The notes beneath the pieces are model-generated. The model saw nothing but the letters and a program-made list of their open reading frames with translations, did no database searches and was not told the DNA's origin. A program made the translations under genes and the position numbers. 64,000 nucleotides of DNA from Plazaster borealis (lineage: Eukaryota; Echinodermata; Asteroidea; Forcipulatida; Labidiasteridae): the NCBI GenBank assembly GCA_021014325.1, contig CM037472.1:31210234-31274233 (forward strand), written 5' to 3'. This document shows positions 23,214-33,576 of the stretch, piece after piece; within the stretch, counting starts at the first letter, position 1; the number at the start of each line of letters is the position of its first letter.

Positions 23214-23494
23214 ATCCATCAAACCAACTGACAATAGGAAAGAAAAATAGTTTGACGCGTTTGTTGGTGTTTAATAGAGCTGCACTGTACTTTTCTATTG
23301 AACATGGACTCCACTGGGAACATTCGTAATGACGTCATCATCCCACGTACTATTCCAAAGAGACCCAGTGTACTTGCTTTATTTTATTTTATTTTATGTT
23401 ATTTTATTTATTTATTAATTTGTCAAGATCATGCGAATTTGAGCATCGAATACGCTTCACGAGAAACTTGTGTATTATTAAAAAAAGTGTTTTG
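23214..23494. other. spacer between the two family C copies
   Basis: Unique-looking sequence with a TTTTA/TTTA repeat at about 23380-23418. No gene. Confidence 0.5.
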
Positions 23495-23847
23495 TTAAAG
23501 GTATTGTACACTTTTGGTAACAGCTCAAAATTAGTGTCCACATTTTGTGTGATTCAACATATGCATGAACAAACAAACCTGTGAAAGTTTGAGCTCAATT
23601 GGTCATCGAAGTCACGAGAAAATAGTGAAAAGAGACCTTATGTGTTTTCTGTGTTTTCAAATATCGAGTTTTTATCGCGCGTGATAAAAACTATTGTTTT
23701 ACTCATTTCTCAGAAACGATAGCATTTTAGGCAGAAATATTTTAAGCAACCCTTTCTACCATTACTTACTTTAAATCATGTAAGTTATGTGTGAATCTGT
23801 GAACATTTGTGTTTTTAGATCTTACCAATAGTGTACAGGGCCTTTAA
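23495..23847 (+). mobile_element. TTAA element, family C, copy 2
   Basis: Same ends as copy 1. The central hairpin is intact: AGTTTTTATC, GCGCGT, GATAAAAACT. Only scattered substitutions and small indels separate it from copy 1. Confidence 0.85.
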
Positions 23848-24109
23848 AGATAATAATAATTTAAATTTGCACTACAGGAAAACATTGCAAGAAACACTTC
23901 GAATGATAACCTATTATGATCTAACTAAGTAATTTTTTTTTAAATTTCCGGTTAGCAATGTTTCAAGAAATTACCATCAACGTACCCTAAATCAAACAAA
24001 CGCTGGTAAGGAGTTGCTCTTGAATTGCGGTGAAACCAAGGACGCCCCAACAAACAGATGCTTGCTTTGAGCCAAAGACACTGCGGTTCAACACATTTTC
24101 ATTGATGAC
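23848..24109. other. unassigned AT-rich stretch
   Basis: Opens with GATAATAATAATTTAAATTTGC, the sort of text that starts another interspersed repeat (compare 26.2 kb), but the match soon ends. Confidence 0.35.
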
Positions 24110-24272
24110 TGTTCTTAGTTCTGTTCCGTGCATCAACGGTACCCTAGCTCACACGGAACCAACAGCTTAATATCCCATCAGAAGGACAAAGCAACTAATG
24201 GTGAAAGTGCCGGGATTCGAACCCACATTTCTATCAACAAACTTGAGTCCAGTAAGGCCAGAATTACGTTTT
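24110..24272 (-). mobile_element. tRNA-Leu-like SINE, degenerate copy
   Basis: On the minus strand the head reads ACTGGACTCAAG, then GTGGGTTCGAATCCCGGCAC: a CAA anticodon loop and B box. The body GATGGGATATTAAGC and GGTTCCGTGTG follows, as in the better copy at 26.7 kb. The A box is not recognisable. Confidence 0.65.
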
Positions 24273-24392
24273 ACCAACACTAACAGGTTGTGTCAACTCT
24301 TCTGGTGAAACGTAATATTGTAACTTGTGCTGACGTGTTCCAATTACATTTCTCTGCTGAGTGTGCATTTTGTTTTCATGGTATTGGTGAAA

Positions 24393-24542
24393 GGGTCACA
24401 ATTTCATAGAGCTGCTTATAGTTTAGAAATTTAAGTGCCGACAAAACAACACCGTGTAACCAGTCACAAGCAATCACACATTAGTGGATATTTCGACTGG
24501 TAAACCTGCCTTGCCAAGCAAATGCTAAGCAAAACTGTGTGC
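24393..24542. repeat. fragment of an element with ATTTCATAGAGCTGCTTA end
   Basis: The left end CACAATTTCATAGAGCTGCTTA matches the complete element at 48.85 kb. The right end was lost where the next TTAA element begins. Confidence 0.45.
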
Positions 24543-25805
24543 TTAAAGGCAAAATATACCTTTTGTTTTTTTGGAACCGTTTGATTGTTTAATCCTATAG
24601 ATGTAGATATATACAATAAAACTAACCTGTGAAAATTTCAATTCAAAAGGCGATAGCGTTGTTGAGATACCGCCGAAAAATCTGGAGCGGTTACCTAAAC
24701 AAATTCTTGTTTTGCCATGGTGTCAGAATTCACAGGTTTTCTCTTGTCATAGTGACAAGATAATTTCTTGTCATCGGCTTGTTATTATCTTGTCCCATGA
24801 CGACAGCAGCCTTGTCATTCCCTTACCAAGGTAACCAACTCATTTCCAATTCGTTTTTCCAACTGGAACCTATTGGGATATTCGCCAATTGTGTTTTGGC
24901 ACTTTTTCCAATTGGTCTAAACAGCCAAGTTGTTTTTTGCCTGCATCTACATTTAGGGCTGTACTCACCAAGGGTCTCGTTTAAATTTTGTTTTTAAGTT
25001 GCTTATTCTCACAATCATTGGTAAGCAACAAACAAAATATGTTTTGTGATTCTAGTCTTGCTAGGCACAAACATATTACTGTAATATGCTTCGTTCCAAG
25101 TATACACTTTTTGGGCTTTACAATTGAACTTCCTACTTGTATCTATAAACTTACACACATCTAAATGTAAGCTACTGTGCAGAAAAGGCTATTATACCTA
25201 CGATGTTTTTGAATAAACGTTGAGTTCTATATTTGTGCATAATTAATCAGACCCCACCAAGGTTGCCACAATGACTAAATGATCTCTTCAATGTCTTGTC
25301 AAAATGTTGTCATCTTCTGGTTTTGCTCTGGTCATGGTAACCCCGTGATCTTGTCAATATCTTATCAAAATCTTGTCATCTTTAGTGATACCGCTATAAC
25401 GAGTGCATGCGCAAAGTGAATGACGTCACTTACTTGTCAAAGAAAAATTATATTCTGTGTTACACACTTGGAATCTTGTCAGTATGACAAGTTTGTCTTG
25501 TTAACAATGCATGACAAGATGTCATTTGGTCAACTTGACAAGAAATTTGCTCGCCGTGTTTTCAGTGTATGTCCACACAGGAAGAATAATCTGTAATTGG
25601 AATACACAAATTGAGAAACGTTTCATGCAGAAACGTTTCACAGATTGAAATGTTTTTGAATCCCTCTCTCTAAAACCACATTTCTTTGAAGGGAATTGTT
25701 TTTCAAAATGTTATACATTATCAACAGCTGCAGTGCTTCTTACCAAGTAAGTATTTATGGTCATTAATTTTTGGAGTAATTACCAAAAGTATACCCTCCC
25801 TTTAA
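24543..25805 (+). mobile_element. TTAA element, family E, split by a nested insertion
   Basis: Left part 24543-24693 and right part 25570-25805 join to make a normal family E element: AAAACTAACCTGTGAAAATTT, TCTGGAGCGGTTA, then TGTCCAC.CAGGAAGAATAAT, the central hairpin near 25612-25650, and the end CCTCCCTTTAA. The other copies read straight through GCGGTTATGTCCACGCAGG, so the break point is exact to one or two bases. Confidence 0.8.
24694..25569. mobile_element. nested insertion rich in CTTGTCA/TGACAAG
   Basis: About 874 bp are inserted inside the family E element, with TA at both junctions (24692-24693 and 25568-25569), as expected for a TA-duplicating element. The right end GTGTTTTCAGTG has no clear inverted partner at the left end (CCTAAACAAATTCTTG), though AAATTTCTTGT/AAATTCTTGT occurs just inside both. 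CTTGTCA is found eight times and TGACAAG four times, mostly in the outer thirds. No coding frame. Confidence 0.65.
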
Positions 25806-26003
25806 AAAGCTGTCTATGGAATCTGCTATGAAGATTGGAGTGCTGATGTTTGTGCTGTTGTGACGTAAACATTACGTCACATCCATCTTTCACTAAATGT
25901 TTCATGTGTGTATGAGTTTCGTTTATGTCAGTAATGCTGTCATACTGCCATATGGTTTCATAGCACATTATAACAATAATCATAATAATAAAAATCAATA
26001 TTG
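25806..26003. other. short unassigned stretch
   Basis: No recognised features. Confidence 0.35.
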
Positions 26004-26140
26004 ACAATAATCATAATAAAAACAATCATAGTAACAATAGTAACCGTAATGACAATAATCATAACGACAATAATCATAATTACAATAATCATAATGACAA
26101 TAATTATATTGACAATAATAATAACAATAATCATAATAAC
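26004..26140. repeat. 15-bp imperfect minisatellite (GACAATAATCATAAT)
   Basis: At least five consecutive units from 26051 to 26125 keep the 15-bp register, with more decayed units on either side. They cause the artificial all-Ile/Thr reading frame on plus. Confidence 0.8.
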
Positions 26141-26199
26141 ATTAATTAAACAATGTCCTCTTTGTTGTATTGTGTTGCACTTGAGAAGTTAATCACGGA

Positions 26200-26380
26200 T
26201 ACAATTAATAAATTGTAATTATAATAATGATAATTTGCATTTATTGTACACTTTTTCTAGGACCAAGTTGTAGGCCTGTCAAATCGCTTTGCAGTATTTT
26301 TACCCCTGTTCCTCGAGACCAAAGTATTCTTGAAACCATTTCAACTCCCTAAGAGTAAAATACAATGAGACCGAAATGCA
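26200..26380 (+). repeat. probable interspersed repeat (AATAATGATAATTTGCATTTAT start)
   Basis: The start ATAATAATGATAATTTGCATT, then CAAATCGCTTTGCAGTATTTTTACCCC, resembles widespread short repeats of marine invertebrates that I recall from memory. No second complete copy is in the window, so the call is tentative. Confidence 0.35.
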
Positions 26381-26706
26381 TAACGCATCATTGATTACTG
26401 GAAGATGAATTTCACTCTCACACTCAAGCTTTCAAGTAACACACTTACAGCAAAAAAAGTAAACTTTCAAAATATTGTAGTCACGTTTTCCGGAGTTAAA
26501 CGGTTTGTGTTTCTAATGAAAACTAGATTCACTCGTTCGTTTGCGTGCTGATTTTTGATTCCAGATATTATGTGTTGGATTTATTTTTCTCACTCCCTGC
26601 AGTACCTCAGGAGGACATGACTGTCAGGATTTTTTTTTGTCAAATTAATTTTAAAGTCCGATCACTGCTCGACACGATTCATCATCTCTCGTGTGCATCT
26701 CGATCC
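26381..26706. other. unassigned stretch
   Basis: No recognised features. Confidence 0.35.
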
Positions 26707-27045
26707 AACAATGCGTTCGTGGCCGAGCGGTTAAGAGCACCGTACTCAAGCTCTGGTGTTTCTGATCAGCCGAGTGTGGGTTCGAGTCCCGGATACTTGT
26801 GTCCTTGAGCAAGATACTTAATCATAAATCCTTTGTCATTCGGATGGGACATTAAGCCGTAGGTCCCGTGTACTAGGATTGGAAGTGCACGTAAAAGAAC
26901 CTAGAACACTTATCATGGAAGAGTAGGGGTTAACGTGTTTCTGGTTCACCTTGCAGTAGCAAGCACCCTTGTTTACAGGTTTCCTCAGGCATGCCAGCTA
27001 TAGCAGTATGAGGGTACCCTTGGTTTCATAACACCAAAAATGTAT
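26707..27045 (+). mobile_element. tRNA-Leu(CAA)-derived SINE
   Basis: The head has an A box (TGGCCGAGCGG, 26720-26730), an anticodon stem-loop ACTCAAG, a long variable arm and a B box (GGTTCGAGTCC, 26779-26789), the layout of a class II tRNA-Leu with CAA anticodon. The body follows: CCTTGAGCAAGATACTTAA, then GATGGGACATTAAGCCGTAG and GGTCCCGTG. The 3' end is near a TGTATAATAATAATTA stretch. It is a SINE and not a tRNA gene, since the acceptor stem does not close and the text runs on into the body. A degenerate minus-strand sister is at 24.1 kb. Confidence 0.8.
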
Positions 27046-27741
27046 AATAATAATTAAAACCACAAAGTTACAACTCAAAATATCATAATAATGTCAGATT
27101 CCAAAGATATAAAACCCCCAAAGTACCAAGTCGGTTGTTGTGATGCTCCAAAGACTCACTCTATAATTATATATTTTCTATTGTTGAAAGCTGAAGCATT
27201 CAGCCGCTTATAGTTATTATTTTGTATGTTGTTCATTTGTGAAATGGTGTTTAATTAATCGACTTATTTGTGTGGTGGCGGTTGTGTATAAGTGGGGAGC
27301 TACGTCAGGGCATGAACTACACTTGTACTCTACTGATCACCAACTGCTTTCTCATATCACTTACACAATGAGAGAATATTAATTTTCACCGACATATTCA
27401 TTTACCACATTTTTGATGAGTGTGTCACTGATACGAGCATCGAACCCGAAATAATTAAGTAGCACTTTTGCTGTTTGGCAATTTGATATACATTTGTAGC
27501 AGGCGAGGCCCCGATTAATTGCATTATGCACTGATGAATCTAAATCTGTGGAAGTTCCTCCTGTCACCTCTAAAGGAAGTGCGCCATTCAGGGTTGTCTG
27601 CCCTGTAAAGGCCAGTTCAGTTCAGTTCAGTTTCCACGCCAATGCAAGGTGAAAAGGGATCGCCAAAAATAATCAGTCTAGGCCCAAGGAATTATTAACA
27701 AAAGTTACCATGCAATTTTCACTGGAGGGACTTTGCATATT
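27046..27741. other. unassigned; AGTTC pentanucleotide repeat near 27613
   Basis: Three to four CAGTT units lie at about 27613-27631. The pentanucleotide resembles LINE tail repeats, but no LINE text adjoins. No gene recognised. Confidence 0.35.
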
Positions 27742-28100
27742 TTAAGGTATTATACAGGATTGGCAGAGCTGACAATAGTCGCAGGCAGTGTTCATGTTGT
27801 GTGTGATCAACCATATACATGAAATTTCAAACCTGTGAAAATTTGGGCTTATTCTGTTGTGTGAGTCAGGAGAAAATAGTGAAAAACCAAGCACAATTCT
27901 CAGCATGTAAACACATTGTCCTTAATTTTGGTTGTAACAACCGAAATCAGCTGCAGTTTCAGATACCGTTTTCTCGAATATGACTTCATTTCAAAGGGAA
28001 ATATTCCACAGAAAAACAAATGATTCTATAGTATGGACTTCATAATCAGTAAGCTTTCAGACTAAAATTTAACAATGCGTTTGCCCTGATTTCGAGTATG
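27742..28100 (+). mobile_element. TTAA element, family C, diverged copy 3
   Basis: TTAAGGTATTATACAGGATT at the left. Inside are ACCATATACATGAAA, AACCTGTGAAAATTTG and AGGAGAAAATAGTGAAAAACC in the family order. The right end is lost and the 3' boundary is a guess. Confidence 0.55.
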
Positions 28101-28441
28101 CAATGGGTTTACGGATGTCCTGGTATCAATTATAAAGCTCTCGATTTTGTTCTTGTAATTATTTGTGCAACAGTGTTAAACAGAAATGGCTATAATTAGT
28201 CCCTGGAACCGAAAGGTCACGACCCCGTGGTTAGATTAACGTTACAAGGCCCAGTTAGGAATGGGGTTATAATAATGACCTCTCAGCGGGTACCAGGAGC
28301 AGGGGGTTGGTTGTCGTTGACCTTTAGGTCATGACACATCCTGTGAGGTCACCAATTATAATTATATACATATCCCGAGGGGTAGAATCCACGTAATGAC
28401 AGGTGTCAGTTTGTCCATATCGTAAACAAATTCTCTGAGAT
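28101..28441. other. unassigned stretch
   Basis: No recognised features. Confidence 0.35.
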
Positions 28442-28806
28442 TTAAAGGAACATTACAGAATTGGTTTTTGCTCACAAAACAGTGTAAGCATTTTATATAA
28501 TCCACCATATACATAAACTGACAAACCTGTAGAAGTTTGAGATCGATCGGCCATCTGGGTCACGAGAAAATAGTGAAAAACCGATTACACATTTGCATGT
28601 GTTATACAATGCATGAATAAAACGCTCATGAGCGATAAACTCCAATCGGAAATTAGTTTTATTTATTTCTCATCAAATATGGCATTTCAGACAGAAATAT
28701 TTCTATGGATGTTTTCTACTATCATCATCATTAGACCGTATAAGTTTTATGAAAATCTGTGATCATAAAGAAAATTTTAATTACCAGTTCTGTAACGTTC
28801 CTTTAA
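28442..28806 (+). mobile_element. TTAA element, family C, diverged copy 4
   Basis: TTAAAGGAACATTACAGAAT at the left and CTGTAACGTTCCTTTAA at the right form clean inverted ends. The interior follows copies 1 and 2 in order: CACCATATACATAAAC, ACAAACCTGTAGAAGTTTGAG, CACGAGAAAATAGTGAAAA, CAGACAGAAATATTT. Confidence 0.75.
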
Positions 28807-30098
28807 TCAAACCTGAGGAATATCGCACTGGAGTATTGTGTCAAAATGCTTGGAAAAAAAACATCAACCCGTTAAATTTTAGGATTGGGGAAAGGATTGT
28901 TAGAAGACGGCTACCTACCAAGAAGACTGCCTCGTGTAAATATCGATTTATGTGTTTGGTACATGGTTTAGGCTACTACAGGCATGATATAATTTCAGAA
29001 GGTAATTTATCAGTATGGTTGGTGATGGTTGGTGAAGTATCAACTTAATTCAGGTACCAATTCAGCTTTAAAACCACCAATGTATTTATGTATACCAATA
29101 ACGAAACATGACTTTCCAGTATCTACCCATGGATTGCATTGTAACTGCATGCCTATATTGTTGGGAAATTCATTACGAACCCATGTACGGACACAGTGGC
29201 ATGATTTATATTACCCAGGTGGCGCCCTGCAAAAGGTATATCAAAAAATATTGGTATCCATCGGGCCAAAATGATAATTAGTTTTTGTCACAGCTTTATA
29301 GCCACCATCTTCTATTATGGCATTTTGGGATGAGTTTCAATTACGCGGGTGTCACTTGAACAGCTGTCTGACATGAATGCAGACACATTTATAACATTGA
29401 TACATGGACATTGGAATATTGGCATTGTTCTTGCACGCACGCCACCTGTGACGAAATGTTTCAATTTACAAAATTGAAAATGGCAGTTGAGGGAAACAAT
29501 GTCCGTCATATAGTGTAGGTATCATCTGGGTTCTGGTAGTATATTAGACAGTCGGGAAAACTCTCACTATTTCAATCACGTGCATGCACTCCTTATATTT
29601 TTCACTTTTAATAATTGCATAATACAACGATGTACAGAAATGCTAACTTGTCGAGCCTGGATTCAAGTCTAGCTAGCGAAAGTGTTATTTGAAATGATTT
29701 CTTAAATGTTTAATAACACTTCCAATATGTTTTACAGTAAACGGAATTCTTCAATCATCAATAAAGTAAGCAAAAATCATGTTGCCATAACAGAAACCGA
29801 GGCAGTGCTAGACAGAGCTATATAGGCCTACATGTATTTGTTATTAGAGATATCAAACATCAAGCAGCCACCGTGAGGGGATCACAGTTGGTTCTTAATT
29901 TGGGCACAGCTACGGGGGGGGGGGTGGTGTTTTTAAGCAGTGAGGCCGTGTCAGAACGTAACGGCTGTGGCTACTGCTTGATCGTCACATGAACAAGCGT
30001 TGAAGCATAGGACGCCCATGGCAACACCCTTAGCAACATCCAAAGTCGTATCCGCAGCTGCCATTTCAGACACGGCGTATGATTTGGACCATGCCTTG
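28807..30098. other. unassigned stretch
   Basis: Two open frames at 28749-29274 overlap the end of the preceding element and show no motif. A G-run lies at about 29913-29922. No gene recognised. Confidence 0.35.
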
Positions 30099-30363
30099 TA
30101 CACTCTTAAAACTCCCTGGTCAGAATTAACCCGGATTCCGGAACCCAGGAGGCTTGACCCATTTCCGTGTCAGGCTGACCCAGAAAGTGGTTTAAAAATA
30201 AATTGGATTTTAACTCAAATTCTGCGTCATTTTGACCCATTCCTTGGTCATTTTGACACAGATTCTGGTTCATACGGACACAGATTCCGGGTCATACGGA
30301 CACAGATATGGGTCACGCCCCACGGGATTCTGGTCACTTCTGACCCGAAGTTTTTAGAGTGTA
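30099..30363. mobile_element. TA-flanked element with TGACCC-type internal repeats, copy 1
   Basis: Ends CACTCTTAAAACT and, inverted, CACTCTAAAAACT, with TA at each border. The interior consists of diverged copies of a motif around TGACACAGATTC.GG and GGGTCA. A TA border suggests a Tc1/mariner-like origin. No transposase. Confidence 0.65.
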
Positions 30364-30829
30364 AACCCATCAGCCATTAAAGTTGTATAGGCTAATTCCA
30401 GTTTCATGAAAACGGAACGAGACTATTAATCTTCCGGCCTATTTGAAATTCAATGATTTGAATGGAAGTAAAACAAGAATGGTGGCTCCATGCTTGTCTT
30501 CTCTATGGTTTGTTATGTAAAACACTTCCATTAATGACTATGCAATTCTATATGGTTTGTTATTATTAATTGGTTTATAGTTGATTTGGGGCAATGAAAC
30601 GAAAAAAATTACAAACCTTTCGCGCCTTAGAAGGAGTTACCGTAATTACATCTTTCCCTGAATTGTCTCCTCCCTCTCCCGACCCCGGTTTGAATCCCAA
30701 CTCAGCCTTGGCCTAACAACATAATTTCCCCCGGGGTCTCCGCCTCGTCCTATTCAAAACTTAACATTTCATCATCTTCACTGTATACCTATTCAAATTC
30801 ACAAAAATGTTCAAGACACAAACATACAG
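30364..30829. other. unassigned stretch
   Basis: No recognised features. Confidence 0.35.
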
Positions 30830-31245
30830 TTAGAGGGTCATAGATTAATTTTTTGCAACGTAATGCTTATTTGTAGGCAACATTACAAAGAACGATACAA
30901 TAAAAGTCACACGTGAAAATTTAAGTCGAATACAGTGTCTACTTGCTGAAAAAAACAGCAAACAAACTGGCACTGTATTTTCACAAGAACGTCGAATCCA
31001 TCCACGTTTAGCGAGGTGACAGCGGGTACCAACTGCATCTCTGGCCGCAGCATTGGTGAGCGGACACCAACTCTGATTCATGCATGGATTAAAATGTTTT
31101 TGGTTGACAAATTATCCAACTTCGACGGGAATTTTTTCTCAAAATAGTTTATACTTTAAACAATTGCATGCATTGCTTCTCACCAAGTAATTTTTTACGG
31201 TCATTAATTTTTGGAGTCTTTACTAATCTATGACCGTACCTTTAA
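30830..31245 (-). mobile_element. TTAA element, family D, copy 2
   Basis: It runs opposite to copy 1. Left end TTAGAGGGTCATAGATTAAT, right end TCTATGACCGTACCTTTAA. Shared interior blocks are GCGAGGTGACAGCGGGTACC, TCTCTGGCCGCAGCATT and CTTCTCACCAAGTAA. The left terminal TTAA has mutated to TTAG and the central hairpin is decayed. Confidence 0.75.
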
Positions 31246-31384
31246 CCAGGAAAAACACAATCGAAGTAACAGTGAATAGCACCTCTATATACGGAAGTGA
31301 TATTATGGTGTTCGAGTCACACACTAAGGGATTTCCTCTCTTGATTTGAAAGGGAAAATATTACTCACCCCAAAAATTCCATCT

Positions 31385-31629
31385 TACACTCTAAAAACCT
31401 CAGGTTAAAAATTTACCCAGATTCCGGTTGGGGAGGAGCCTCATCCATTTATGGGTCAGTACGACCAGGAATTTGTGTCAAACTGACCCAAATCTGTGTC
31501 AAACTGACGCATAAACCCGAGTCAACATCCCATTATTTAACCAGTTTCGGGTAAACCTGACCCAGAATGGGTCAGGCCCCATGGGACTCAGAATCCAGGT
31601 CAATGACCCGGTTATATTTCTATAGTGTA
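31385..31629. mobile_element. TA-flanked element with TGACCC-type internal repeats, copy 2
   Basis: Ends CACTCTAAAAACC and, inverted, CACTATAGAAAT, each bordered by TA. The interior repeats TGACCC, TGGGTCA and GTGTCAAACTGAC. It is related to the element at 30.1 kb but much diverged. Confidence 0.6.
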
Positions 31630-31685
31630 CGGTCTGGCTTATTAGTGTCATTGTCGTTTTCAGTTTTCTCGGGTCCTTTTCTGCA

Positions 31686-32051
31686 GGAGCCTATTGTTTG
31701 TTTCAAACCAATATAATTGTAGATATATAAAACTAACCTGTGAAAATTTCATTTGAAAAGGTGGTAGCCTTTTTTGAGATATTGCCGAAAATCTGGAGCG
31801 GTTATGTCCACGCAGGAAGAATAATTTGCATTTGGAATACACACTATGAGAAGCGTTACGCGTAACGCTTCTCAGATTAAAATGTTTTGGGGTATATAAA
31901 GTGATGAATTTTTCCTTAACCGCAGTACTTCGAAGTGAACAGTTTCTCAAAATGCATTATACTATATCCAAAGCTGCTGTACTTCTTACCAAGTTAGTTT
32001 TTATTGTCAATAGTTATCAGAGTCATTACCAAACGTGTACAATGCTTTTAA
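31686..32051 (+). mobile_element. TTAA element, family E, left end truncated
   Basis: It joins the family at TGTTTGTTTCAAACC and runs to the right TTAA. The centre holds a perfect 26-bp palindrome at 31848-31873 (GAGAAGCGTTACG and its complement). The right end carries CCAAACGTGTACAATGC. Confidence 0.75.
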
Positions 32052-33374
32052 AACAAAATGGTAAAATTAACATCTCACTAAGTTCTTTGAGTCACAATGG
32101 CAACTGCATATAAGTGGTTCTACCTCCAGCATTATAACCAAGTAACAAGGTATTTTATTCCAAGCATGGGGTGAAAACTCTACATCATTTTATATTATTG
32201 AAATAGTGAAAGTTAAAACAACACTTTGTTTCTCGGTCGAAGAGCAGTTATGAATAATTACTGATATGTATAAACAGTATTGTCCAGTTGTGTATGTAAA
32301 ACGGCAGTCAGTATCTTGTTTTGTAAGCATAAATACTAGTCGCTCAGAAGATATTTGACTCTCGTAGCATCCTAGATTTGTAATAAAAACAAGATTTAGT
32401 GGGCAGGGATGGACTATAATCCTTTGCCAGGAATTGTTTTACATTATTTTGTGTAAAGATTTGTTAATAATGATTACGACGAGCATTCATCAAAATTATG
32501 ACTGATCCGGACTTATAAAGGCCGATACCGGATTCCGAATGGATAGCAATAATTCCTGTGACCAGATAGTATTGCGTGCATCCAGTAGACAGAAATCTGT
32601 CAAGGCGTATTTCCCTTTTAATCATCAAACATTACAGTAAATACTAATTGACACAAAACCTTTGTAATTGATGGTTTGATGGGAAACCAGTAGTTCATGA
32701 CAAGTCCGGATCTCGTCATCAATCATTAGACCAAAGCTTTATTTCATAAACAGACATCGTCTCTGTTCATTGTTCAACCCCCCCCCCCATGAACTACATG
32801 TTCAGCACTCGTACATGTAAATAAACGTCACCCTATCAATCAGATGTAAACCAAGTAGTCTTGCTCTATATGGACAAGTGGCAATTTGCAAAGAAGAAGA
32901 CGAGGACGAGTTCAGACGATCTCTCCATAACTATATGATCCAGAAAACGCTCCGGAGACGGATGATTTTACCGGAGTCTGACAAGACAGTGTTTGCCCTG
33001 GTTGTATTGGGTAACTACACAACGGAAATAGCATGTGGATAGCCATACTGCTTTGAAATGAAATATCCGGTATTATACCGTGTCGGCGGAGTTTGCATCC
33101 GCGGTAGGGCTGCAGTTTACAGACGGCCTGGGTTCAGGGAAGAGCCACGCTCAGGCGCGCGCGGCAGGAGAAAGTGGAGACGGGACGAGTTCCTACCAAA
33201 ATGGGAAATGCAACTCTCAACCAAAACGTTTGTAAAACCCAATAACCAGAACCAATGCATCAAACAAGATATGTAGATAGACTGACAGGGGTTTATATGA
33301 TGTGTGCTTTCATAACTCACAGCGTCTGATGATACTGGGTTATAATGTTGATATTATTTCCGAATAGGCAGAGT
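32052..33374. other. unassigned stretch; CpG-rich near 33070-33190
   Basis: The CpG-rich patch keeps a short frame open without an identifiable motif. A C-run lies at 32778-32788. No gene recognised. Confidence 0.35.
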
Positions 33375-33576
33375 TAGTGGTGTAACCAGACAAGCAGTTG
33401 GGAGGGGGTGTATTTATTTTATTTATTTATTTTATTATTTATTTATTTATTTTTGTGGTGCTTTTAAGTATCAAACTATTCATTTTTTCGATTTCATTTT
33501 TTTTTTTTTTTTTTTTTTTTTTGCGGGGGGGGGGGGCAAGAGAGGTTGGGACAGTCCCCCTCTGGTTACGTCACTG
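33375..33576. mobile_element. short hAT-like element with long T-run and G-run
   Basis: The ends TAGTGGTGTAACCAGA and, inverted, CAGTGACGTAACCAGAGG resemble the 18.7-kb element's termini. The flanking 8-mers GGCAGAGT and GGCAGGAA share five positions, a weak duplication. Inside are TTTA repeats, a T-run of about 26 and a G-run of about 12. Confidence 0.5.

Noticed and set aside
26001..26192. 63-codon Ile/Thr-rich ORF
   Set aside because: Entirely an artefact of the 15-bp minisatellite, a multiple of three.
26707..26795. Functional tRNA-Leu gene
   Set aside because: The acceptor stem does not close and the sequence runs on into a SINE body shared with the copy at 24.1 kb.
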